From assembly GCF_001536285.1 (NCBI RefSeq), contig NZ_FAOZ01000001.1, positions 62,001 through 126,000 of the forward strand: a stretch of DNA of 64,000 bases, given 5' to 3'. Positions 17,348 through 25,118 of the stretch are shown here, piece by piece. Numbering within the stretch: the stretch's first letter is position 1; each line of letters begins with the position of its first letter. The notes under the pieces were generated by a model. It worked only from the letters and a program-made list of their open reading frames with translations. It was not told the origin of the DNA and made no database searches. The position numbers and the translations under genes were made by a program. This stretch comes from Parafrankia irregularis (GTDB lineage: Bacteria; Actinomycetota; Actinomycetes; Frankiales; Frankiaceae).

Positions 17348-17725
17348 TCAGGGACTTTTCTGATCGGCCACCCAGGTGTAGAAGCTGTGTGCCATCGCGT
17401 CCCGAGGACCGCGCCAGGTCTGTGGGTCGTACGCAGCGACGTACTTCTCGAGCTTGCTGTTCACATCCACGAACAGGGGATGTTCCCGCACCGGCGGCAA
17501 CGTGCCCTTGATGTCGGCCCGACTCTCGATGAGATGGAAGTACAGGCCGTGGAAGTGAAAAAGGTCACGCCGGCCGACGCCGACTAGGTGCGGAAGCTCA
17601 CCGGCGTCCGACTCCGCGAAGATGTCGGCGACCGCGTCGGCGTCGGCGGAGTTCATCCGGGCGACGATCAGCGTTCGTTGCGTGGGTGTGCTCTGGTTCG
17701 GAACCGAGCCGGATTCCGTCGGCAC
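17348..17725 (-). CDS. TcmI-family polyketide cyclase
   Basis: A 125-residue protein of the small ferredoxin-like TcmI/WhiE-ORFVII cyclase family, which closes later rings of aromatic polyketides. Features: QRTLIVARMNSADADAVADI, FAESDAGELPHLVGVGRRDL, HFHGLYFHLIE, and the C-terminal MAHSFYTW. GTG 17725 follows GAAAGAAGG at 6 bp and is preferred over upstream starts, which would add sequence that does not look coding. It has its own downstream hairpin and a 324-bp gap upstream, so it is probably a separate transcription unit serving the same pathway. Confidence 0.82.
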   Translation of the reverse strand: MPTESGSVPNQSTPTQRTLIVARMNSADADAVADIFAESDAGELPHLVGVGRRDLFHFHGLYFHLIESRADIKGTLPPVREHPLFVDVNSKLEKYVAAYDPQTWRGPRDAMAHSFYTWVADQKSP

Positions 17726-18049
17726 TCGATGCCTTCTTTCGGAGGTCAGGGTGAACAGACCGCGTCGAGCACTCCTGGACTGCTGACCCACTCCGCGGAG
17801 ACCGGAGTATTCCGGGCAACGGAGCCGGCCGTCCTCGACACGGACGCGCGCGCGACCGGGACCGCGTGACCGCCGATCGGCGGCGTCGCCTGACATGTTC
17901 CTGCTGTGGTGGACCGTGTCAGGTGAACGCGATTCCGGTTGCTCATCGGAATCATGCGGCGCTTCGGCACTTCTGTCCCCCAAACCGGGTGGCAGGAAGT
18001 TGCCCTGACCATCTACTGCCAACACTTGCACCAGCCGACAACAACATGT
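17726..18049. other. Intergenic region between HTH regulator and TcmI cyclase
   Basis: 324 bp without a supported gene. It has an AT-richer patch at 18030-18060 (AACATGTTTACAACC) immediately after the regulator stop. Probably holds the cyclase promoter; no clear hexamers. Confidence 0.5.
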
Positions 18050-19099
18050 TTACAACCATCCGCGCCGAGCCGCGACGGTGCCGGCCTGAAAGCGACTGCG
18101 GGCGTCGAGCCGCAGCATCAGGTCGGCGACCATGCGCCGCACGGTGCGGACGGAGACCCCGAGGTGCCGGGCCGCGGCCTCGTCCTTCACCCCCAGGCTG
18201 AGCAGCCGCAGCAACAGCCGCTCGGAGTCGCTGGGGAGGTCGTCGGATCCGCTCTCGCGCTCGCCGTCGGCTTCCACGGCAAGCGGTTCGGCGGTCTCCC
18301 AGATCTGCTCGAACAGCTGGGTGACCAGGTTCGCCAGCGCCGGTGAACGCACGATCAGCGCGAGCGACTCGGTGCCGGGTGCGGCGAACTGCACGAGGCC
18401 GATCCGGCCGTCCACCGTCGTGGCGTCGATGCGGGGATCGTCGGTGAGGCGGGCTTCCAGGCCGTGTGACGCCACCGTCCGGACGTACCCGACACCGGTC
18501 TCATCGGCGCTGACCGCTCGTGGCAGGACGCTGCGCATGGTCACGCCACGCCTTAACGCGCGCAGTTCGACCGGGAGGACTTCTGTGGTGAGCGCGGGCA
18601 CCAGGCCGTCCCGCGTGTGCAGGGTCAGCACCTCCTTCTCCGCCCGGCCGAGAAGGGCCAGCAGTTCGACCCGGGCCTGGTCGGCGCTGTCGATGTGCTC
18701 GACCTCCGCGCCGTCCCCACCAGGCCGGTTGTCCAGGTACTCCGAGACGAAGGTGCTGACCTGCGCCCTGGCCCGGACCAGCCGCTCGTGCCGGCGGATC
18801 AGTGACTCGTGCTGGGCCTGCAGGAGATGTTCGAGACCGGCTTCCGGATGCACGGCCACCAGGTGGCCCGGATGCTCGGTCGAGGGCAGCAACAGTGACA
18901 GCTCGACGAGCCGATCGCGTGATCGGCGGACCGTCCCGGTCGCCTGGCCGACGGCGGTGGCAACCCCGTCGACATCCATCTCGGGATGTCGTAGCCACTG
19001 CCGGTAGGCCGCGAGCGTGACGTCGTCAAGTCCGAGGAACTCGAGCAAGGTCCCCTTCCCGGGTCGGATCGGAGGGTCCGCGGGGCGCCGGGGTGGCAC
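18050..19099 (-). CDS. HTH transcriptional regulator with C-terminal LuxR-type helix-turn-helix
   Basis: A 349-residue regulator. The N-terminal part (LEFLGLDDVTLAAYRQWLRH, VDGVATAVGQATGTVRRSRD) resembles a TrmB/winged-helix reader; the middle resembles the phospholipase-D-like sensor of such proteins (LTLHTRDGLVP, RRGVTMRSVLP); the C-terminus (SERLLLRLLSLGVKDEAAAR, LGVSVRTVRRMVADLM) is a LuxR-type DNA-binding domain. The start is GTG 19099 with a weak site; a later TTG is possible. It lies 12 bp after cvnD on the same strand and directly upstream of the polyketide genes, so it is a good candidate to link the conservon to PKS expression (inference). Confidence 0.8.
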   Translation of the reverse strand: MPPRRPADPPIRPGKGTLLEFLGLDDVTLAAYRQWLRHPEMDVDGVATAVGQATGTVRRSRDRLVELSLLLPSTEHPGHLVAVHPEAGLEHLLQAQHESLIRRHERLVRARAQVSTFVSEYLDNRPGGDGAEVEHIDSADQARVELLALLGRAEKEVLTLHTRDGLVPALTTEVLPVELRALRRGVTMRSVLPRAVSADETGVGYVRTVASHGLEARLTDDPRIDATTVDGRIGLVQFAAPGTESLALIVRSPALANLVTQLFEQIWETAEPLAVEADGERESGSDDLPSDSERLLLRLLSLGVKDEAAARHLGVSVRTVRRMVADLMLRLDARSRFQAGTVAARRGWL

Positions 19100-19111
19100 T
19101 CGCGGCTTCTC

Positions 19112-19735
19112 TCATCGCGAGCCGGTCGGCAGCCCCGGTCGCTGGCTCTCCGCCGACACCACCTCCAGCGCATGGCGGACGAGGGCGATGAGGGACTGGC
19201 GGACGGACTCCCGCTGACGGGCATCGCAGTGGACCATCGGCCGGCGGGGGTCGAGGTCCAGCGCGGCGCGGATGTCCTCGCTGCGGTGCTGACGGGCACC
19301 GTCGAAATGGTTGAGCGCGATGAGGAACGGGATGTCGCGTTCCTCGAAGTAGTCAATCGCCGGGAACGAGTCGGCGAGCCGGCGGGTGTCCACCAGCACG
19401 ACCGCTCCGATGGCGCCGAGGACGAGCTCGTCCCACATGAACCAGAAGCGGTCCTGGCCAGGTGTACCGAACAGATAAAGGATGACGCTGTCGACCAGAG
19501 TGATGCGGCCGAAGTCCATGGCCACCGTGGTCGTCGTCTTCGAGGTCACCGCACTGGTGTCGTCGACACCAATGCTTGCGGCCGTCATCGCGGCCTCGGT
19601 CGTGAGCGGTGGAATCTCGCTCACCGCGCCGACGAAGGTCGTCTTCCCAACCCCGAAACCTCCAGCCACGATGATTTTGACCGGATGCGGCGCCGCTGTT
19701 TCCGGCGCTCGGGGCCTAGAGAGCCTGGAGTCCAC
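19112..19735 (-). CDS. cvnD: Conservon GTPase CvnD
   Basis: The 207-residue small GTPase has the P-loop GGFGVGKTT, a switch region rich in Ser/Thr (DDTSAVTSKTTTTVAMDFGR), G3 FGTPGQDRFWFMW and G4-like ALNHFDG. The sequence ALNHFD in place of NKxD is usual for this family. CvnD works with CvnA-C as a membrane-associated G-protein-like switch. The GTG start at 19735 overlaps the end of cvnC by 20 bp, the usual arrangement in conservons. Confidence 0.92.
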   Translation of the reverse strand: MDSRLSRPRAPETAAPHPVKIIVAGGFGVGKTTFVGAVSEIPPLTTEAAMTAASIGVDDTSAVTSKTTTTVAMDFGRITLVDSVILYLFGTPGQDRFWFMWDELVLGAIGAVVLVDTRRLADSFPAIDYFEERDIPFLIALNHFDGARQHRSEDIRAALDLDPRRPMVHCDARQRESVRQSLIALVRHALEVVSAESQRPGLPTGSR

Positions 19736-20087
19736 TGAGAACCTTCTCGATAATCGCCACGCTGGGGCGGTCCGCCGGTTGTTCGGGCCGGTAGACGGTC
19801 ACCAGCCCGGCATCTAGCATGTCGCCGACAAGAACACGTGCCACGCCGACCGGAAGATTCAGCCGGGCGGAGATCTCCACAATCGACTGGTGCCGACCGC
19901 AGAGCACCGCGATGGCGCGCTGTTCCGGCTCCAGCGTGTTCGTCATTGCACGGCCCTGTGGCGAGGTGGTCACCAACGCCACCAGATCAAGGGCCCGGTT
20001 ACGGGGACGGGTGCGCCCCCCCGTGACGGCGTAGGGCCGTACGACCGGCCCGGCATCGTCGTCGAACCATTCCTCATCCCCTGACAC
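19716..20087 (-). CDS. cvnC: Conservon protein CvnC (DUF742)
   Basis: A 123-residue DUF742 protein with a winged-helix-like core: VVRPYAVTGGRTRPRNRALD, then LEPEQRAIAVLCGRHQSIVE, ISARLNLPVGVARVLVGDML and DAGLVTVYRP. GTG 20087 follows AGGAGG at about 6 bp and is preferred over the ATG at 20114. CvnC is thought to regulate or couple the CvnD GTPase. Unlike most conservons, a 259-bp gap with a strong hairpin separates it from cvnB. Confidence 0.9.
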   Translation of the reverse strand: MSGDEEWFDDDAGPVVRPYAVTGGRTRPRNRALDLVALVTTSPQGRAMTNTLEPEQRAIAVLCGRHQSIVEISARLNLPVGVARVLVGDMLDAGLVTVYRPEQPADRPSVAIIEKVLSGLQAL

Positions 20088-20131
20088 CGAGGTCCTCCTG
20101 TCTTGGATCGTCATGTGCCGACGGTCGGCGC

Positions 20132-20174
20132 GGCGCGGTGCCCAGGGCGGTCCAGCCGCCCTGGGCACCGCGCC
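20132..20174. terminator. Perfect 19-bp hairpin between cvnB and cvnC
   Basis: GGCGCGGTGCCCAGGGCGG pairs perfectly with CCGCCCTGGGCACCGCGCC around a TCCAG loop. On the minus strand it lies after cvnB and 45 bp before the cvnC start. No U-tract follows. It could end transcription, attenuate it or stabilise the cvnAB message. Confidence 0.8.
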
Positions 20175-20346
20175 TTCTCCATCTCACGGCCCACGGCCAG
20201 GGAACGCCGCGGGTCCGAGTCGAACGACGGAAAAGGCTCATCGAGCCCTTTTCATCTCACTGCGCTGATCGCGATGCCGCAGATCCGGGCCGATAATGAA
20301 AAGGGGTCATTCGTGACGCGCCGCCGCGCGTGCATTCGGACAGGTC

Positions 20347-20766
20347 CTAGATCGGGAGCGCCGACTGGATCTCGGCGCGCAGCTCTGGTGTCAGGAACTC
20401 ACCCACCCTCGTCACCAGCAGTGCCATCTCGTACGCGATCAGCCCGATGTCGGCGCCCGGACTGCTGAGAATCGCGAGACAGGACCCGTCGCCCACCGCC
20501 GTGACGAACAGGAATCCCGCTTCCATCTCCACGATGGTCTGCCGCACGTTCCCGCCACCGAAGAAACGACCGGCCCCCCGTGCCAGGCTGTTGAATCCAG
20601 AGGCGACCGCGGCGAGCTGGTCCGCGGTGGCCCGATCCATACCCCGCGAGGTCGCGAGCAGCAGACCGTCCGAAGAAAGCACGATCACATAGGTGACCTC
20701 GGGGACCTTCTTGACCAGGTTGTTCAACAACCAGTTCATGTTCTCGGACGGCCCCAGCGGACGCAT
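20347..20766 (-). CDS. cvnB: Conservon roadblock/LC7 protein CvnB
   Basis: A 139-residue roadblock/LC7 protein (LLNNLVKKVPEVTYVIVLSS, DGLLLATSRGM, QLAAVASGFNSLARG, GFLFVTAVGDGSCLAILSS). Such MglB-like proteins bind small GTPases, here CvnD. The ATG at 20766 overlaps the cvnA stop by one base (TGATG), so the two are translationally coupled. Confidence 0.93.
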   Translation of the reverse strand: MRPLGPSENMNWLLNNLVKKVPEVTYVIVLSSDGLLLATSRGMDRATADQLAAVASGFNSLARGAGRFFGGGNVRQTIVEMEAGFLFVTAVGDGSCLAILSSPGADIGLIAYEMALLVTRVGEFLTPELRAEIQSALPI

Positions 20767-23700
20767 CAGGTTACCTTCCCCACATCATCTCCGTCGTTGG
20801 ACAGCGTTCCGTCCTCAAGCCCGCGGCCGAAGTTGGCCTGGAAGGACGACATCATGCTGCGGATCTCCTCGGGAGAACGCGGACCAGCGGCCATCGCCGT
20901 ACGGTTCGTGTCCGTGTTCTCCCGCCGCAGCTGAGGTGCCAGACTCGCGCGGCGCCGCCGCTTCGGCAGGCCGAGCTCGTCCAGCTCGATGGGCGGTTCC
21001 CCGGCCCCGCCCTCCATTGCGACGCCGGGCTGGCCCGGCCCGGAATCCGCACCGTAGGGCGGCCGGGCGGTGTTCCCCTCGGGCACCCGTGACGATCGAC
21101 CGCCCGTACGGTAGCCGTCGCCGGAAGCACCTCCGTCGTGGGGCGCGGATCCGGGATAACCCGGCGTCGTGTACTCGCCACTGCGGTATCCGCCGTCGCC
21201 TCGGCCGCCTTCACGGGGCGAGCGGCCGTAGCCCGCTGCGCGGTCGGCGCGTGGGTCGCGCTGGCCGGTTCCGGCGTCGGCGCCTCCGTGGTACGCGGAC
21301 GCCGAGCCGTTGCCGTTGGCGTTGGCGTCGCCGCGGGATGTCCCGCGCCGGCGCAGTGGTAGTGCGTCGTCGGGCGCGGGCGCACCGTATCCGTCGCCAC
21401 CACCCGGCCGGAACCCGGAGCTGTCGCCCGCGAAGCCCCCGCCCAGGCCGAATCCGCCGCGGCCGGTCTCCGCGGTCGGGTAGTCCGTGTTGGCGAACCC
21501 ACCGGGACCCGCCCCGTTGGCGCCACGTCCATCGTCACTGCCGGCACCGGTGCCGTTGTCGAAGCCGCCCGGCCCGAAGCCGGGGAACTGGCCGGTGTCC
21601 GGGGGCGCGTTGAACAGCGAGCCGGTCGCGGGCGGGCTGAACAGCGAGGACGGCGGCCGGTAGCGCCCATCGGAGGGCTCCTGCTCCTGGCGGCCGTACC
21701 CGCCGCGCGACCAGCCGTCAGAGGGCTCGTCCGTGGCCTGCTGGTCACCGGCGGCCTCGTCGTCGGGGTCGGTGACCTCCGACAGCGGCATCGGGCTCGT
21801 CCAGTCACCGGTGCCGTTCGGTGGCAGCGCCGAGTCCTCGTCCAGAGGCCGTCCGCCGCGGGGCCGGTCCGCCACGAACCAGCTCGACCGGGCGGTCGCG
21901 AAGACGGGAAGATCGTCGATCAGGGTCTCGTCCGCGGTCGGGCCGGCGGTCGGCGTGCCCGCGACCTTGGACTGGGCGCCGGCCCCGTCGGCGGAGTCAC
22001 CGCCGAGGTCGCCGTGCCACCGGCCGTTGCTCGTCGAGGCGGCCGGGCCCAGCTCGCCGAGCTCGGAGAGGTCCGCGGGAATCTCGGTTTCGGCGTTGAG
22101 AGACGCGGCGCTGCCGTTCAGCGCACCGGCGTTCGCCGCTCCCACCGCGGCGAACTCACGGGGGCCGCTGTCCTCCGCCTTGTCGTCCGAGGCGCGCAGC
22201 AGGGCCTCGGGCAGCAGCACGATCGCGAGCGTTCCGCCGTAGGGCGAGGAACGCAGCTGCACCTGGACGGTGTGCCGCTCGGCCAGCCGGCCGACGACGA
22301 ACAGCCCGAGCCGCTCGCTGGTGGACAGGTCGAACGGCGGCGGGTTCGCCAGCCGGTGGTTGAGCGCGTCCATCTCCTCCTGGCTCATCCCCAGCCCGCG
22401 GTCCTCGATCTCGACGACGAAGCCGTTGGAGACCGGGTGCCCGGCGACCTGCACCGGAGTGTGCGGCGGCGAGAAGGAGGTGGCGTTCTCGATGAGCTCG
22501 GCAAACATGTGGATCACGTCACCGACGGCGTGGCCGCTGACCGCCCCACCGGTGATGGGCAGGACCTTGACCCGGGTGTAGTCCTCGACCTCGGCGACGG
22601 CACCTCGCACGACGTCCTTGATCGGAACCGGGCGGCGCCAGCCACGGGCGGGCTTGGAGCCGGAGAGGACGATGAGGTCCTCGGCGTGGCGTCGCATACG
22701 GGTCGCCAGGTGGTCGAGACGGAACAGCTCCTCGAGCTCGTCCGGGTCGGTCTCCTTGCGCTCCAGCGCGTCAATGATCTTGAGCTGACGGTGGATCAGG
22801 GCCTGGCTGCGGCGCGCCAGGTTGAGGAAGGTGTCCCCGATGCTCTTGCGCATCGCGGCCTGCTCGACGGCGGTGCGAACAGCCACCTCGTGCACGGTCG
22901 CGAACGCGTCCGCGAGCTGCCCGATCTCGTCCTTGCTGGTCGCGGGGATGGGGAAGGCCTCGGCGTCGATGTCCACCGGCTCACCCCGGTGCAGCCGGTC
23001 GACGACCGCCGGCAGCCGCTCGGACGCGACCTCGAGGGCACCGCCTCGCAGCCGCCGCAGCTGGCTGATCATGGGGCTGGCGACGAGCAGCGAGATGATG
23101 ATCGACACGATCAGAATCGCCGCGACGCCGATACTTCCGAGCAGGGCGCCCCGCGAGGCGTCCTGCGAGATCTTGGCGCTGGTGGCCCCGAGGTCGGAGG
23201 CGACCCGACGCTCGACCTCCCGCATCTGCGCGATCTTCGCGTTGGCGAGCTCGACCCATTCCGCCGGGGCCATGGTGAGTTCCCCTGAGCCGGTCAGCGT
23301 GGAGATGATGCGGTCACGCGTCTGGTCGACGGTGGTCTTCGACCGACCGACCGTGGTGTTGAAGAAATCCTGCTGGCCGGCGGTCGCGGTGGTGCGGAAC
23401 TGCTCGATCCAGGCGTCCTCGGAACCCGCTGTCGCCTGCAGCGCCAGAACGGTCGGCCAGTCCGCCCCCTTCTTGAAGAGGATCTGCGCGATCGCACCAC
23501 GCTGCTGGGACGCCTGTTCCTTGGCCTGCGAGATCCCCGCGAGGGTGGTGGCGCCGTTGACCAGGTTGGCGTCGGAGCTACCCGAGGCGACCCGGGCGTT
23601 GAGCAGCATCAGGTCCTTCACGGCGGCGTCGTAGAAGGCGATGTTCGTGGTGACCTGGAGCTTGCGGTCGTCGAACTGCTTGCGATGCTCGGGCAGCTGG

Positions 23701-24080
23701 TTGAGATGCTCACTGATCGCGGACAGCGTCACAGCGAGCTGTTCACGGGCCGAGGCGGGTAGCCCCTGCTCGCCCGTCCGGTACACCGCGAGTGCCTCGT
23801 CCACGGGCCCGCGGGTCGTCTCGACCGCCTTGGCGAGCGGCGCGGCGAGGGCATTGAAGTTCGAGCCGGCGAAGGCGTTGGTCGCGTACCGTTCGTTCTG
23901 CAGCGCATCGACCAGGTCGCTCGCCTTGATCGAGAAGTTGGCGAGCGCCTCGATGCGGTCCGCTTCCCGGACGTTGTTGACGTCCCCGCGCACCTGTATC
24001 GCGCTCAACACGGCCAGCGCGGCCAGTGGGACGAGGAGAATCACCACCAGCTTCGAGCGGATGGGCCAATTTCGAAGCAT
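20766..24080 (-). CDS. cvnA: Conservon sensor histidine-kinase-like protein CvnA
   Basis: An 1104-residue membrane sensor. A first membrane helix lies at about 9-28 (LVVILLVPLAALAVLSAI), then an extracytoplasmic nitrate/nitrite-sensing (NIT) domain at roughly 40-300, a second helix at about 312-335, and HAMP. The dimer region and GHKL ATPase (about 410-640) contain the N box FAELIENATSFSPPH and G box EIEDRGLGMS. The last 460 residues are Gly/Asp/Ser/Pro-rich and presumably disordered, with an RR-rich end. ATG 24080 follows GAGAGGAC. It heads the cvnABCD set, whose Streptomyces relatives influence development and antibiotic production. Confidence 0.92.
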   Translation of the reverse strand: MLRNWPIRSKLVVILLVPLAALAVLSAIQVRGDVNNVREADRIEALANFSIKASDLVDALQNERYATNAFAGSNFNALAAPLAKAVETTRGPVDEALAVYRTGEQGLPASAREQLAVTLSAISEHLNQLPEHRKQFDDRKLQVTTNIAFYDAAVKDLMLLNARVASGSSDANLVNGATTLAGISQAKEQASQQRGAIAQILFKKGADWPTVLALQATAGSEDAWIEQFRTTATAGQQDFFNTTVGRSKTTVDQTRDRIISTLTGSGELTMAPAEWVELANAKIAQMREVERRVASDLGATSAKISQDASRGALLGSIGVAAILIVSIIISLLVASPMISQLRRLRGGALEVASERLPAVVDRLHRGEPVDIDAEAFPIPATSKDEIGQLADAFATVHEVAVRTAVEQAAMRKSIGDTFLNLARRSQALIHRQLKIIDALERKETDPDELEELFRLDHLATRMRRHAEDLIVLSGSKPARGWRRPVPIKDVVRGAVAEVEDYTRVKVLPITGGAVSGHAVGDVIHMFAELIENATSFSPPHTPVQVAGHPVSNGFVVEIEDRGLGMSQEEMDALNHRLANPPPFDLSTSERLGLFVVGRLAERHTVQVQLRSSPYGGTLAIVLLPEALLRASDDKAEDSGPREFAAVGAANAGALNGSAASLNAETEIPADLSELGELGPAASTSNGRWHGDLGGDSADGAGAQSKVAGTPTAGPTADETLIDDLPVFATARSSWFVADRPRGGRPLDEDSALPPNGTGDWTSPMPLSEVTDPDDEAAGDQQATDEPSDGWSRGGYGRQEQEPSDGRYRPPSSLFSPPATGSLFNAPPDTGQFPGFGPGGFDNGTGAGSDDGRGANGAGPGGFANTDYPTAETGRGGFGLGGGFAGDSSGFRPGGGDGYGAPAPDDALPLRRRGTSRGDANANGNGSASAYHGGADAGTGQRDPRADRAAGYGRSPREGGRGDGGYRSGEYTTPGYPGSAPHDGGASGDGYRTGGRSSRVPEGNTARPPYGADSGPGQPGVAMEGGAGEPPIELDELGLPKRRRRASLAPQLRRENTDTNRTAMAAGPRSPEEIRSMMSSFQANFGRGLEDGTLSNDGDDVGKVT

Positions 24081-25118
24081 CCAGTCCTCTCGTCCGACGC
24101 CCCGCCTGGGCGCCTCGTGTGCGGGGTGAGCGAATCGCTCATTCGATGCCTGATCCGCGACGGACGGCGCGCGACAAGAACGGCCCGCGCATGATTGCCG
24201 CCCGGTCCGCGCTCGGCTGAAAGCCTCCGACGCCGGACAACTCTAGCGACCGAGCTGACAAGCCCTTCAACATGTCCCGCTCGCACACCGATGACGCGGG
24301 CCACCGCCGCCGGCATTGTCAACCGCTACCTACGGAAGCCGTATTCCCAGCAGGAATCAATTAATCACAGGCTGTAAGCACTCACCGCATCGGCAGTCCC
24401 TATTACCTGGGGCCTGTTGATATAACGGAATGCTCGCGGTGGCGGTGAGGCATCTCACATTGAGCAGGTCCGAACACTGTCCCGGATGCCGCTGGGCAGA
24501 CCTTCTACCTGCGCAGACGCAAAGAAGCGCGGCTGCTCGTGACAAGTCCTGCGGCACCGGGCAGCCCGCCGGAGCGGCACAGGCCGCCGGCACCCGACCA
24601 CACGATGCGACCTACGCCACATCCGGCGACCCACAGTACGAATCTGCCGGCTTCACAGGTTCCGGAGCGCCGCAGGTGAGCAACTCCGGCGCCTGTTGTG
24701 TTCAGGTCGGGTGTGAGTTCGCGGTCCGGAGCGAACCGGCCCGGGCAGCCGGCGGCCGAACGTGAGGCATTCGTCTTCAGTTCGCGCCGGGGCCCGCACT
24801 CACCGAGCCCCGGCTCCTTGCGCGGACAACCGGCGTCGACCGGCCCATGGCGTGAACAAGCCAACACGTGCCGACACAGCAGCACAACCAGGTGTCGGTG
24901 CCACGACACGAACTCGCCGGGATCATCCGATAACCACGCAAGGTGTCAAAAACGGCATTTCGCGCGTGATGCGGCGACCGAGACCGATGCCGGCCACCAC
25001 CCCGGCCCGCCGCATCCCCGGCCCCCGCCGACACATCCACCGACCCCTGGGCCGCCGGGATCGATCGGGCATAGTGTGGTGACAGGTTCGATGCGGCACC
25101 GGGGGGTGCACAGACCGC
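24081..25118. other. Long intergenic region between divergent cvnA and Ser/Thr kinase genes
   Basis: 1038 bp without a supported gene; the short open frames on both strands have atypical codon use. Around 24330-24430 the sequence is markedly AT-richer (for example AATCAATTAATCAC) than the surroundings. On the minus strand TTGAAG near 24270 and TAGAGT at 24240-24245 could form a cvnA promoter, though the spacer is about 19 bp. TAGTGT at 25072-25077 is a possible -10 for the kinase gene. Confidence 0.5.

Noticed and set aside
24330-24600. Small genes in the AT-richer part of the cvnA upstream region
   Set aside because: Frames on both strands lack ribosome sites, have poor third-position GC and no similarity that I recognise.
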